Shown: piece after piece, positions 12,557 to 26,217 of the stretch
Position numbering within the stretch: the stretch's first letter is position 1
Layout: each line of letters starts with the position of its first letter
DNA from: Toxoplasma gondii ME49
Taxonomy: Eukaryota > Apicomplexa > Conoidasida > Eucoccidiorida > Sarcocystidae
Assembly: GCF_000006565.2 (NCBI RefSeq)
Contig: NC_031469.1
Span: 372,001 to 436,000 of the forward strand
Length of the DNA stretch: 64,000 nucleotides
Direction of reading: 5' to 3'
Notes under the pieces: model-generated
The model's database searches: none
Told to the model about the DNA's origin: nothing
What the model saw: the letters and a program-made list of their open reading frames with translations, nothing else
Translations under genes and position numbers: made by a program

Positions 12557-15500
12557 GGAACGCGTCTTGGGATTATTTGATTTCGTGTAAATCGACTAAC
12601 ACCGTGTCCAGTTCTCCGGCAAGACTCCACGGAAAAGCTACACGTAGAAATCCTCTTGGAGTTCGAACGCGAGGGGTTCCGAAGAATTCAACGCAAGCCC
12701 TTTTCTGCTGTCTCCTCTCAGATTTCTGAGGAAAGAAAACAGGAAAAACGTGGATGCGTCGGCTGTCCTACATCGTACGTGAATGTTCGTGTCGTGGAAA
12801 ATCTTCACGGCAGCCATAAGTGTACTTCTCATACCCAAGAATGGTCACATTGCTGTAACTTGGACATTCACGTGCATGAGTATTCGTGTGTGCATCTCCA
12901 GGTGCACCCACCGATGTGAATGTGCATTCAAGTTTATCGACCTCTATATGTAGTTATGTGCATGTGTTTTTTAAGGATTCTCGCGTGGAAAGAGATGACG
13001 GGATGGAGGGTGTTTTGAGATGCGTGTGAACAGTGTACGTTTGAGTGTGTGGAATTGTTTTTTCTCAAATTTCCTGGCGAATTTCGTTGCCAATTCACAT
13101 CCCGTTTAATTCCTTCACTGGTCCTCTGGAGTCATCGTCTGTTCTCGAAATGACGAAAAACGTTTCGGGTTTCTTTGTGCCATCGCAGTAGCTTCCAGTC
13201 GTAGGAAGAGGCTTTTACTGTGGCTAGCGGGATGCCGGTTCGACCAACCATCCGCACGCACGTTTGTGTGCGACAACTCGTATGTACAGCCAGCGAAAAT
13301 ACTCGGACGCTGGATTGATCAGACCCATCGTACTGGGAATCGTCCTCTGTGAGACAGGAGTATCTAGGCGTTTTCTGGCGAGTATAAATCTGGCGAGTAT
13401 AAACTGCGAGTTCGACGACGGGTTTAGATCTGAAACATCAGAGAATGTCGCTGCAGGTGGATTTTCTCTTCTGGCCAAACTCACTGACATCTGCTCAATG
13501 GGGACGCGGAGCGACTCTGTGCTAGTGCGTGCATGTGCCGACTGTTCGTTAAACCCTGTACGTTACGTAAGATGGGCAGCACATCAGGCGTGTGGCATCA
13601 ATCAAATAATGAAGCTAGAATCCGCGCTATTCACATGGTCAAGTAGATTCCAAGTGTTAGAGAAAAAGAAGATTTTTTGCGGAAAGTTTTCAATGCTCTT
13701 CTTTGAATCATCCCTGTGCCAACGCCTACCGGTGTGGATTGTGCACGATTTAGTCAAAGTGTGGTACGCATTGTAACGCGCGTGTCTGCAACAGTTTTCA
13801 TGAGCTTCTTCGGTTCTTCTGTAGGTATTTTTTCCGGAAAAAAGACACTACTCCGCGCACCGGAATGTAGCTATGAGATCGATGCACCCGACGTTTGTTT
13901 ACGAGTCACTTGGAACATGCAGTGATTCAGAACTTTAGTGAGTTGGCACAGTTGAGGATGAAGTGGAGAACGAACTTAAGCGCCAGGCGTTCTACAGCAA
14001 AGCACTGAGTTGGATTCTCAGGAAATTCGGAATTCGTCTTTTACAGAGCATCCGTACACACGCTGGTTGTTCAAAAGTACGCTGCTCTATGCACTTACCG
14101 TGAAACCATGAATGTGCTACGAAGCTGGGATCCGGTAAACAAGAGCAATCAGGAGCTGAACTAGTCACTCAGTCAAAGTCATAGCATACACCTTGCCCAC
14201 AGAAACCTTACAAATGATTATGCCTCGGCGATTAGCACTCCCGGTACAACAGTTATCATCGAACTATCTTACGAGAGGAGCGTGTCTCTCGTTCTGTTAA
14301 GGCGAATGAACACAACTCTCCACATGCATGAAGATTAGAACGGAACTGATGTGGAATGACTTTTCTGTCGTAGGATAACGTTTTATTCCGTGAGACCATT
14401 CCGTTGAAGCAGCTTCAGTTGCTATCTGATTGATATGGCAGGTCCGGTGACTTCCGACTCTTACTGACGAGAACACAATTCCTTGGAAGCCTACTGTAAC
14501 TGCATGAGTGTTGTTTATTTATGTCTGGTGTGGACGGATAATCGCCGACTCTTATAGAGGTTTCAACCGTTAATGTTGGTACCGTGAAGCACTGAGTGCG
14601 TGCAGGAGGACTACCAAGCGTTTCTTACAACTAAATTTCATCGAGAAATGTTTCCTCTCGGAGGAATGAAATGTGCATGCACAGTGCTGCTTTTGACTGG
14701 CGCGCAGGCCACTCTGTCACGGTACCCCTGCTCAGAGAAACAACACAGCGCTGTCAGCAGTCGGTATCATCGTTTGCAAGCCTTCAATCACGATGTTTAC
14801 ATGTTACAACAAAGGGTAAGCGCGTTTCGCCTGAACTGCAGCGTCCAAAAGCGCCAAATTCTGCACTTCCAGTGTTTCTGTTCCTACCTAAAAATCTCAG
14901 ACAAGACGGCGCACTTCTGGTCGCTCAATAGCACCTTTTTTAGTACACTCAAAACGTCGGGTCTGACAAAAACACTGAGAAAACTCTAATTCTGTGATGT
15001 CACGCGCCACATGTTCCAAAAACCTATCTACCGAGTTCTTACAAAACAAAGAAACCGCATCGAACTGAATTTGGTTCACGAGTAAAACTGGAGAAGCAAA
15101 AAAACGCGGTTTTAAATTCGCGGCAACTCGCCGAGCCGAGTTACGGGCGCCGGCAAGATCGTTCCCGACGAGTATACAGAGAACTCTGTTGTTTTCGATA
15201 AGACACAAAAAGCACCGATGTGACGGTGACATGCCAAACATGTGTTGCCTTTTCCCCTAGGAACTTCGTGACAACACATACGCCCGGAGCTTCATTTTTC
15301 CTATCTCGAGAAACACCTTCTTTATTGTTCCTACAGAAACGCGGTACTTCAAAAGTTTGTCCAGAAGTTGTGTTCTCTTTTTCTGTAGCGACTTGCGAGA
15401 GACTGCGTTGCGTTCATAGAGCAGAATGCTTTCCAGAAACACATCTCTCACGTTTCTAACTCTTCGTACATCCACCCAATCGTGTGTGAGATATTTCTAA

Positions 15501-16786
15501 ATCTGTGAACACCCAGTCCACATCTTTGCAGTGGCTCATCCTAACCTCCCTGAGAAAAAACCTTTCGCATTTTAAACGGAAGCAACGAAACAGGCGGAAC
15601 TAGTGACCACCACACAAATACCGGTTAATAAAACTGCCAGGAAGGTGTCGCGGAATTCGCCTAGCCAGTGAACTTGAGGAGCCTTGAACTTTGAGAACTG
15701 TTTAGTAGCTGCCCGGAGGCAGGAGCGGCACCGTGGAATCCGAAACGCCTGAAGTCCAGAGAAAAGCACACGCACGCCACAGATGAGAAACCTTCAACTG
15801 CACTCATTCGAATAAAAGCAAAAACGAAACCTGTTGTATCATCGTATGTAGACAGGAGATTCGAATTATCTTGCAGTCAAAGTGCGAAGTCCAGGTGGGA
15901 ACTGAGAGGCCATTGCGAAAGTAGAAGCGAGGATTGAGCCGGAGCCCGCCGACAGAAGACGCAGACTGGGCAGGAAACAAACTCATAGAAAGGGAGACTA
16001 AACGTCAGTCAAGCATGCGAGTTTTAGGCGTTCCCGGGAATATTTTGAAACGGCACCAAGAGGATCATTCACGATAGAAACAACGGCAAGCGCGTGAGCC
16101 ATCTCAGACGAAGAACCAGACATCTTCAGCGGCTGCGGTCCTGGAAATGGGGATCAACTCAAACCGAAAGCATGCACGATTTTCCATCCTTTCTGAGACG
16201 CCTGGCAATCTGTCTCTTGTACACGCTGGTGTTTTGACCGAAAAGCTTTCAACCGAACAGTTTTCTACAGGGTTCTAACAGCCGCTGACTATGCAGTGGA
16301 ACTCTCTGTAGGGCAACGCGGTGTCACCAGTGCCACATCGACCACCCAACATTCAAGAGTTTTCTTCCGTGTTTCTTCTGAACCAGAAAAAAGGGAAATG
16401 TCTTCTTCGACATGAATGGGCGTCTCTACTAGATGAATGAGATTGTGCCCGGAAACCGTTGCACCGGGATGAGAGTCCACAGGGTGTATTTCAGAGGATT
16501 CAGTTTGGGCGCTTTTCACATCGCTCTACTTTTTGAACTTTTGTTGCCCCGTCCGACAAGTTCGCTCCGTGCCGGCAAGCATTCGTTTGTCCGGCACCGA
16601 GTTCCCGTTCCGCTGCCACTTTTGCCTACTCCGCATCACTCCAGAAACAGGATCCACAACGAGAACTTTTCCTGCAGGATATCAGCAAAACACACACATT
16701 TCAGACAGTGGGGAGGACCGAGCAGACACTCTGAAAATCTACGATTCCACAATTTCCAACCGCAACTTGCAGTTCACCTTCGCCAC
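12557..16786. other. Long gene-free stretch
   Basis: Between two convergent genes. The longest frame (13264-13776, + strand) resembles nothing and has no flanking splice pattern. Sequence from about 13.9 to 16.2 kb is stop-rich in all frames. A perfect 15-base tandem duplication is at 13374-13403. The two flanking genes point toward each other, so 3' UTRs should occupy both ends. Confidence 0.55.
13374..13403. repeat. Perfect 15-bp tandem duplication
   Basis: The unit TCTGGCGAGTATAAA occurs twice head to tail without mismatch. It is in frame in an unsupported 170-codon frame, where it reads LASIN twice. Confidence 0.9.
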
Positions 16787-18668
16787 CTACAGTGTCTGTT
16801 TTCCTCTCAGGCAACAAGCTGCTTTCGCTTGAGCTGAGTCTCTGTACCACACTGAAAAGGGTTCCTGTTAGATCAGCAAACAAGCCGAACTCCTTAAGAG
16901 TACACTGTTTTCCCCAACATGGCATGACTCTCCACATATCTGCTGGGGAATACGCCAAAGGAGAACTCACCTAGGTCCTCTTCAATTATCTGCCTTTCGC
17001 GAGAGATGGACTCGCCGGCATCACGCGTATTTGGAGAGTTTCCTCCCGCTGGCTTTTTCGGTGCCGACTTTTCATCGCTAGACATTGGGCCTTCGTCTTC
17101 ACTAAAAAAAAGTCCCGGAGCTCGCTCCGCATCTCGAGCAACGTGGCGTCTCTTCTTCTCGCTGTAACAACACCCACGAGCAAAAGGAAGCACCTGCCTC
17201 ACTGGCTGACAAAAGTCGGCAATGGCCTCTCAAAAACACCCAGCAAACTGCTTGCAATGTTTCAGAGACCGAGGAAACAAACGGTTTTGGGAGAGGCAAT
17301 TTCCTTCAGACGCGAATGAATCTGTTGCGGGGATAAGCATGTATGGCGCCGAATAGCGACCTTGTCTTCCATCCTCCAAAAAAAACCACAAAAGCTCATG
17401 CATGCAAAACAGTCTAGAAAACACCGTTCGTCACGGAGCATAATGACACACACACACATGCGTGTGGCGGTGACTGCTCGTTTCTCCTGCACTTCCGAGA
17501 GACTCAGTGAAAAGAAGCAGCAGCTGCTTCGACGGGAGAACCCGAGAAACGAGCATCAAGGATTGATGCAAAAATATATCTTGAACGACTGTATAATCAC
17601 AGATGCAGCGATATTCGGTATTTGTGTGCATTCAACACCCTCCGAGAAGAGACACCAACCGGAGTCACTGTGGAACATCTTGCGGGTGCCGCACTCCACT
17701 CCCCCGTGGTTCTATGAAGTCTCTGTTTATTCAATGTGAGTTGTACCAACGTGATCGCGAAAGATCATCGAATGCAACGGGATGCTCCTGAATGACACGG
17801 TGCCACAAGCTGTCAACAAAAAACTGCTGCACAGGGAAGCCAAGTGCAACCCCTTCAGCATCTCTTACCGTTCCGATGACATCCACCACATGACCAAAAC
17901 GACGCCGATACAAATGACCATCGCCGAAATAGCCACAACAAACACGATGATCGCTTTTTGGGACATGCCCTCCTCTGAGAAAAACGAAAGGCACAGAGCC
18001 AATAAGGAACGCGTGCTAGTTCGAGCAGCCGACGAACGCCGAGCAAAACACCACTCAGAAGACTTGGTGGGCATGCGCGTTGCGGACGCTGTCAGGAACG
18101 GCGGCGCTTCTTCTACGGAACTGACAAGGTGAAAAACAGGGTTAAACGAAAAAGACAAGACAACGCCCGCGCTAGGCACACTGAAAGTGGAACTCAGCAT
18201 CACTACGTTGGCCTTGAGATGCACCACTTGAAGTGAAGGCGCGACGAAAGACTCTAGAAGGAGCTGCAGATATCGAGAAAACCCACCTGTCTAGAAATGC
18301 AAGCAACACCCCCAAAACAGAATCTCAAGAACAACAACAGAGACTGAAGGAGAGCGCAAAAGAGGTGGCAAGAGAGCTAGCGTCAGAGAAAGCGACACTA
18401 GATGAGACACGCGACATGAACGTCACTCGTCTTCTTTTCTACCATTTTCATTCACTGAGACAAAGCTCGTGGTTCCTGTCGCCTTGTGATTCGTCGCGCT
18501 TCCTAGCGAGGGCTGCATGGCGTCCGAGTTTGCGTGTGAGTCCTGTACTCCCTGGTTCTCCAGGCGAAACGCATCAGCTACAGGTTGTCGAGGAAGAGTC
18601 CCGGCAGCCGTGACCACGCAGAAAAGGAGACAAACAAGAGATAAACTGCGTTTTGGAAAAGGCATCAT
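16787..18668 (-). CDS. Secreted or surface-type single-pass membrane protein, about 195 aa, 4 exons
   Basis: Exons on the complement: 18668-18443, 17974-17869, 17161-16971 and, less certainly, 16851-16787. Exon 1 starts MMPFPKRSLSLVCLLFCVVT, a clear signal peptide ending near residue 23, followed by a short Ser/Asn/His-rich ectodomain. Exon 2 encodes one membrane segment (AIIVFVVAISAMVICIGVVL, about residues 83-104). Exon 3 begins with the basic stop-transfer run EKKRRHVAR and continues as an acidic, Ser- and Lys-rich tail. Donors CG|GTAAGAG and CTAG|GTGAGT and acceptors TTTTTCTCAG and TTGTTACAG are strong, and phases 1, 2 and 1 agree. The donor of exon 1 (ATG|GTAGAA) is weaker; ignoring it gives a soluble secreted form ending soon after 18443. 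An in-frame ATG at 18872 could extend the N-terminus, but the signal peptide favours 18668. No family recognised. A type I topology with a cytosolic tail fits dense-granule, micronemal or Golgi proteins equally well. Confidence 0.6.
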
Positions 18669-21600
18669 CGCAGTCGCACAGCACTTTGAGTCTCGGTGGA
18701 TCCCCGCAGTCCGGGGAGCAGGCGAACCCCCCAGTTTCGTACGGGGGACTCTCCGACAAACACAAAGAGATCCCCACGAAGAACAGAGTCGTCCAGCAGA
18801 AAAAGCGGGGCTTTGTCGGCTACCCTTTGACTGCCGCCGTGGACGACACAGCCGCAGGTCGTGGCTCGACATTTTTCCAAGACTCCAGACAAATTGTCTC
18901 GCCTATTTGACGTGGCTTTGACCGGTTGAAATGAAAGAGAGATCCTCAAGTCTACTCCGTTGACTTCGACCTCCGTACACACTTGTGACACTATCGGACT
19001 AAAATTGCTGTCGCGACATTGGACCTTGGACTCGAAACATGCTGACAGAACAAGGCAATCCTGACAGCTGTTGTACTCATGAAATATCCGCCTCAGAAGA
19101 TCAGTCCAGAACAGAAGCGTAAGCATAAGTTTACGCCGTATCGCGAGAGCTACGCATTTCGCGAATTAAAACCACCCTGCCATCACCGGCCGTATAGGTG
19201 CGGAGCGAATCCTTCACAAATTGAAAAATCAGTTGGAACAACAACTCAGAGTATCTCCGGGAAGATATTCAGGCATCTGCTGCGACACAGATAAACGTTT
19301 GCTGCCGTCAAATCCACTTCAGGGTCGAGCCAGGCTACAGCGCGCTGAGGAGCGCTAGCGACCCCCCGCTGTATCCACGTTCAGCGGCGTACACGGAGAA
19401 TTGATTTATGAAGACGGAAAGTACATTTCGACTCGCGACCGCAACAGACACAAAGCTGCATGAGTTTTTTAACAAGGTAGAAACGATGCTTACAGACGGG
19501 GTTGAGGCCCCCGTGAAAACGTGAGGCGGGTGTCGCTAGGAGGAATGTCGCGCTCGGGGTGTCCACGCGTCTTTTCGATTACATTCACGATATAAAAGTC
19601 TCGGAACCCCGTCTGAAACGCGCAGGTCTCTCTCTCTCCAGAAAGACCACCTCAGTGAGAGTCCCTGAGAGGTAGGAGCTGGAGAAACTTGGCACGGATC
19701 ACTTTCTTGGAGGCCACCTCAGGCAGACAAGTACGGGTCCCGACATGCGGCTGGCACGGCGTCCGAACGCGGGATCTGGCTATTTCCGAAGGTGTCAAGG
19801 AGAGAAAACGGAGGAAAAGGAAGCGCAGAGGTCAGTGAGAGGAAGGCACCGGGGCCTTAGCGATTAGAGAAGCGTGAAAATCGAGAGACAGATAGAAGAC
19901 GCGGAGAGAAAACTATGCGTGTGCCCGACAAGCCAAGCTCCAAGGCGCTTTCGGTGCTGGCTGATCGCCCCGCAGCTGTCAAAAACGTGGGACATCATCG
20001 ACTCCGAGCCCGAAAGCCCGTTGAGGGAAAGTTCTGGAAATCCTGGTGTCTAAGCAGGCTCTGGCACAAAATTCCGGTTCCTCGATCACGAAAGCAGGGC
20101 GAAAAAACAGAACACGGTGAAACCAGCACGCCTGCCTCTCCGCACCCACCTTTAGAGAGCTGTGTTTGTAGGTTTCTAGCCTTCTCTGTGTGGTATGCGC
20201 AACGACGAATACGTGATGAGTTTGATCCTGGAAGAAAACGGAGACTGCAAAGAGGCACTCAACTCGCAGAAAAACCTCCGAAAAACACCTCGGGTGAACC
20301 GCAAATCCCGCAGCCATAGACGAAACAGCAGCGATTCAGCAGCGGGCGCCCTCCACTCTGTCCGCTGAATGGTGCAGAGTTGTCGAGCTTTCAGACATCC
20401 AAAAACGCAAAAGGCACGGAAATAATTCTCTAAGAATTCCTGAGAGGAAGCAAGTGGAAACGAAAGAATCTTGTTTCAACAAAGAGACTTTTTCGAACAG
20501 CTCTTGCGATTTGCAAGCGACCTTGTTTTGTCGGTTCTTTTCCAATGTCGATAACGGCGCCGTCAGCGGCGTCTCTGTCACACGCTGGTGTTTCTAGCGC
20601 TCCTGAGGTGAACGGGGTCTCATTCATTCGTGACAAGCGTTCTGAGCTCGGTCCGCTGCCATCATCAGAACAGCTGCATTGGGGAAGCGAAAAAGCTCAG
20701 TAGTTCTGGGCCGCGGATCACTCATAGAGGAACCGTATTTATGTACAATGGGATAGTACAACACGTTGTTCATCCATGATCTTCATGTTGTTAACACCGG
20801 CATTCTGTATTCTGACCGCATGGAGTTGTCGGATGCTTCCTCTGCGACCGCAGCGGAAAGAGTTTTTTCTTGTACGCACGGGTCCCGGAAAACAGGGGGT
20901 GAAAAAACAATAAAAGCAGACGCAGGTCCACAAAAAATAGTGACTCTTAAATCCAAATATCATGGTGGCTGTCGAGTCAATAGAGAGCAACTGCAAACTT
21001 GGAACGAGGGATAAGACTTGTAGCTTGTCAGTTTGCCGTCTCTACAGACGCCTGAGACGTCACGGCGACTAGTTTACGCAGATTCTGCTGCTGTGCGTCA
21101 AGAACCGCAAAAAAATTCGTGGAAAGACGAGGACCGTTCCTGGTTGTGCCTTCACCACGAGAGAGGTCTTGTGACCGGTGAAGGAAGCTCGGTGCCCAGA
21201 TTTTCTGCGCTACAAAAGACTGTTTCCAAATGTGTGAGATTTAATCGCACCAGAAAAGTCTTTGTGAAACTGCTGTCTTATTAGCGAAATTCAGAGAAGA
21301 ATAGCGAATGCCGCTGTGTAGTTTGCAATACGAGACACCCAACAGATGTCAGAAATTGTCCGATCAGGATCAGGTTGTCAAATATTCACCATTTTCCGTG
21401 TAGTCACCTTTTCCATAAGGGATCGGGCGGGTGTAGATGACGAGCTGATCGAAGACGTTAACATCCTGAGGGCCGTTTCTTCCCAGATCCCGAGGCGCAC
21501 AACCTGGAACCTGTTTCGGGCCCGTGGAATTTTTACCTCGCAATTCAATTGCCGTACCGTGACTTCTCGTGCCGTACAACGACATACTCACCAGGTGTGC

Positions 21601-22877
21601 TCGGTGTGTTATAGAAGCTTCCCTGCACCGCAACTGCGAGGATTGCATTGTCAGAGGCGGTTTTAGGCGTCGTCGATCGCCATGTAGATTTGACGGTTCG
21701 CTACAGTAAGTTGATGGGTTTCCCGAGTGCCCTGACGATCGTTCCCGTGTAGTCCGGCGGTAACAGCATTTCAACTGCGAGACTATTCCTCCGGACTTAC
21801 GTTTTTCTTAGTTATTTTCTTTTCGGGATTTGCTTGGATGGTTCAGAGCGTGCCGAGCCAGTGCTGTGTGACATGAGAGGTCCCCATGCTAGTTCTGTCG
21901 ACTTCCAGAGGTAAAGCAATTTCTGCTCGCTGCCGTCGTGCCGAGCGTGAGTTTGTGCTTCAAAGCCAGCAGGGATGTTAAAATGTGAGAAAATTGTTCG
22001 GCTGCTTTGTTGTTTCCGACTTCCTTGACCTAAATGAGGAATATTCAGCCCTTCAAAGTGCAACATTCGACGCCCTGCCGCATGTAGGAACTGTCCTATG
22101 CGTAGGTGCGTGTTTCGTATCACTGCTAAGCGCTGTCTAACTTTCGTGGGTTTCTCCGGTCTCTAAATACTCCGGTGTTCGGTTATGTAGTCTGACCTGC
22201 GTTGCCGAGAGACTACAGAATGTTCATAAATTCCAAATTTGTCGACGGTCGAAGACATTTCGATGCCAACATTCGATGGAACGCATACGGACGGCAGACC
22301 TGCGATGCGCTACATTGTTGGGGAGGAATTTAGAGGCTCTACCCAGGTCCGAGCGGCACCCCCCCTAATCCTCTTTCGTAAGTGTAATTGTTATTGTTAA
22401 GAGTGTTTCGAGAGCTTATTTTGTTCGCATCCTTTGTTGTGCGCATGCAAAACAGTTTTTTGGTACGTGGGCTGACACTTTTTACCTGAATCGCCGTTCT
22501 GCTCCACCCGCTTACTACGCTTGTGTCACGTGTTACAGTGACCATTTGTGCTTTCTCTATGGCAGCAACTCTGCCCCAAAATCGAAAGCTGCCTTTATTC
22601 ATGCAAGAGAAAAAATTCAGCTCTCCTGCCACCAAAATGAGCCCACGGGACTACGGAAGCGCCTGGTGTTTTGTAGAGCACCACGCGCCTTGTGTTTAAA
22701 GAGACAACCAACAGACGGTCTTTCACACCGCTAACTCCAAGTATACGACGGCGCACAAAGAGTCTTTCACCACGTTTTGTCGGCGAAAGGCGGGAAAAAA
22801 AATTCTTTAGACATCCTCGGTCTCAGACCTAGAACGAGATTTTTCTAAAGGGTGGAACCGCAAACGCCACCGTGCCC
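18669..22877. other. Gene-free region upstream of the membrane-protein gene
   Basis: It should hold the promoter and 5' UTR of the minus-strand membrane-protein gene (left end) and the 3' UTR of the MCTS1 gene (right end). Frames up to 154 codons occur but overlap each other on both strands and carry no recognisable domain. Nothing else seen. Confidence 0.5.
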
Positions 22878-25800
22878 TTAGTCGAGTTCGGGGACCTGCC
22901 ACAGCCCGTCGGTCAGATAAGTATAGCTCTCAATGCAAATGCCCTTGTTGTCTTGCAAGCTGCGACACACCAGACACGTTGAAGAAAAACTTGCGTTGTT
23001 TGAAGCGCTCATCCAGTTGTTGGCTGCGGCAAAGTCATCCGTCAGCTTCTGGGCTGTCGTCTCCACGCCACTCCTTCATACCTTAGCTCACTGCGTGCTT
23101 AGGGTCAGGCCGAAAGCGTTCACAAGGATTCATGTCCAGGAATGCTACGTTACTCTTCTTATCGATTATGTTGGAGACGTAGACTCGCGCGCTGGAGCGC
23201 ACTGCTCGATTCGGTCGTCCAGGTATTTTACCGTCCATACTGCTTTTGCGATCCCAGGCTACTTTAACAGGTCTACCGCACACATGGTGACCTCATCAGA
23301 CTGTCGGAACCTAGCAAAGATTTATCTGCGTCTTTTCTCGCAAAGAGGCTCTGACTGCCGCGTGGACGGAAACCCCGGAGAGGAACCGTAAGCACACTCC
23401 ACTTACATTTGCTTTGTCGACATAGTGGCGATGCCGATCGCACAAGCGTTCAACTTCCCCTCTGCAGTGACTTGCTGGTGAACAAACAGAGAAACACATG
23501 GCGACGGATACTTTCTTCTACGGACAATCGCGCGCTCCGGCGAGAATTCGGTCTACAGCAGGGAGTATCGTATGCTCGGATATAAGCCGAACAAAATCGT
23601 CACTCCTCCGTCTCTAGGATATCCCTGCCGCTACCTCGACCACACGAAGCAAGCGGCGTAACGAGGGTTGCGCGAACGTCGAATTCCTAGGTTTCACGGA
23701 AGAGTGGAACTTATCTGGTTTTTCACAGAGGCAGCAAGTAGTCTTCCCCTTCGTGAGAAGACGGACTCTTTCTTGCTTCCGCCCAAAACTACTGGCTTTC
23801 CTCACCACCACATCTCCAGCCTCGACGTTCTCCATGCGCCCCCCTGGTGACGTCAGGCCGGGGCACATGATATTCGAACCGCGCAGAACGAAGCTGATCG
23901 CGCCTCTGTCAACTTGCATTTTTGGCATCATCGACGGGTCTGCATATCCATCCAAAGAACCACGGGAAACGGGTAGGCAACAGACACGTGAGCTCTTTCA
24001 GCTACGAGGAAAGACCGAATAAAAACGTAGTGCTGCCTAGGTTCCACATCTTCTCAGGAATTCCAACTTCTACATCGAACGCGATGAAAAAAGGCACACA
24101 AAGCGCTCTCGCTCAACATAAACGTCTCCGCTGTCGGTAGCTGAACAAACTCGTGTCATTCAGAAGTGAAAACGCTTTGATTCTTCATGACCGCAGAACT
24201 AGGTGATATTTGCTATCAGCTTTGGACGCCTGTTTTTCTAGCTTCAAGGTCTGAGTTCACTAGATTCAAGTTTCCCTGCGTTGGCAGAGCATAGTCCAAA
24301 GGATAATCACTGTAGGCATAAACGTTTTACATCGTGTATCGATAAACGAAAGATCCTCAGGGTAACAGAGCACCGTTACAATGGCAACTCCTGTAAGAAT
24401 GCACAAATCGCCGGCAACATTCCACGCCGTTTCGAAGTACAGGAAACATGGCACGAGGTCGACAGAAAAGAGTTGATGAACGATGACGTGAGTTCCACTT
24501 GCCTCGCTAACGGTGGCCGTTGTCTCTAGGCAAATGATATAGAATGCTGCAGCAAGTGGTGGACATTTTTCGACTCATTGCTCCTGAAACTCAGTGTCCT
24601 CAAGGCACACCTGAGAGTTGCAGTGTACGTACTCCCGAGCCGTTCAAAGCAGCCACAAAGCAGAAGTCTCTCGTCGCCCCCTCATCAGCTTGTAAGATCC
24701 TGGAGTCCCGAAAGGAGCACGGAAAAAACCATCGCTCTTTTACGTGAAGCCAGAGGAAGGAGTTCTAAACGTAATGATGTTTTTTACTTTCGAAGCGGGA
24801 AACGTATCCATGAAAAACACACGATAAAAGATCTACCGTCTACTGGGGAGGACAGAAACGGATGCTGCCGTTCGTTTTTCGTCTCTCCAGCTTACATGTG
24901 TGCAGCAGCCGAAGCGTCGGCACCCAAGGGCCGTCGCGACTTTGGAAAAAAAGGATTTGTTTGCCGTTGGCGATCATCGTGATGTGTCGTTGACTGCATG
25001 CACAGAACGGACAGAAGAGCATGGCTCTCCGCTGGAAAAGAGATGCAGAGCATTTCCTAGTGACCGACTTCGTCTCGGACGTCGACCGCAGACGCGTGCA
25101 GAAGCGCAGGCGAGTGAATCCCTGCTGCTGCCCGTTGAGCCCCGGAAGAAAAAGGCCTACCACTTCACCAAAGTCAAGGGAGTCTTTTTCGGAATGATGT
25201 CGTCGATCACATGTTCCAGCCGCGGGTATTGCTTGAGAATCTGCGGAAACAAAACGAGACTGAGGTGACCAGGTGAGCACGGGAACTGATCCGTCGACTG
25301 AGGAGAGCAGACCTCAGTCCTTTCTTGAACAACACCGCCCTGGAGGTGGTACACAAGCCCCAGGGCGCAGCGCCTGACGTCTGTGGGTGCCCTCAGTCGT
25401 CAGTCTGGAGAAAACGCCTTTCGCTGTAGAGGCGGAGTGTCTTTGCATGCGCGCGCGACTGCACTGGCGACGGACAGCGGACTCTGAGAGCCATCTGGGC
25501 GGCACCTGCCTCGAAGCACTGCAGCAAAAGGTCTCAGTTAACTCGGTTGAGATGCACCGACACAGCGCTCGGTCGCGGGGTCGGTCCGATCTCCTGTCAT
25601 TCCACATGCGTTCCCCCGTCCAAACTGGCTGCTGGCGCAGTGTTTTTCCCTGGGACGCTGGAGAGGGTGTGTGACAGGGCCGACAACCCAGTGCGAGTGT
25701 GACGTTGTAACTTTACTCTGGACACAGTGGAATGCTCCAGCAGAACAACTCCCTTCGCGGAAGTCCAAAGAGGCTACGAGGAGGCCCCCCACTCCCTCGT

Positions 25801-26217
25801 AGCTTCACCCGCTGTGCATCGCCATCTGAAACTGAACTGTACGCAGCGGTGCGCCTGGCTTCCTAGTGTGGAACGAAGAAAAAAGCATCGCTGCCTAGAG
25901 CTCAGCGTCCAGAGTTCCACGGCAGACCGTGCGGTTCTACTTGTCTTGAGAGCGCAAGACAAGGAACTCGAAAGCCTTTTTCACAAGCCATCGCCAGGAT
26001 CTAGTCGTCGGGGACAACCAACTCTCTCCTTGCTCCACGACCCCCACTTGATGCACTGCTCCGGAGATCGAGAAATCACTGCACGCGAACTGACATCGCC
26101 TTTGTCGAGAAGTCTATACAGACGTACCTGAGCTCGAATGGCCCGATGGGCTGAGGACTTGGCGACGTTCTGGGAGGAAATCTCTTCGAGAGAAAACTTC
26201 TTCATCATCTTGGCCAC
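22878..26217 (-). CDS. MCTS1: MCTS1 / MCT-1 (Tma20) homologue, PUA-domain translation re-initiation factor, 183 aa
   Basis: Exons on the complement: 26217-26128, 25240-25161, 24993-24896, 23939-23806, 23474-23407, 22959-22878. Splice sites are canonical and phases 0, 2, 1, 0 and 2 agree, giving 183 residues against about 181 in animals. Diagnostic matches: [39 protein letters not shown], then the PUA core [20 protein letters not shown] followed by TSPGG, then [16 protein letters not shown], and the C-terminal [22 protein letters not shown]1 pairs with DENR and binds the 40S ribosomal subunit, where it promotes re-initiation and the recycling of deacylated tRNA and 40S subunits; that role is known from yeast and animals and is inferred here. 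The N-terminal domain covers about residues 1-90 and PUA about 94-175. The start codon keeps the family's short basic N-terminus (MMKKF). Identification is very secure. Confidence 0.93.

Noticed and set aside
13264..13776. 170-codon plus frame
   Set aside because: No upstream or downstream exon, no domain, and its only structure is a 15-bp tandem duplication.
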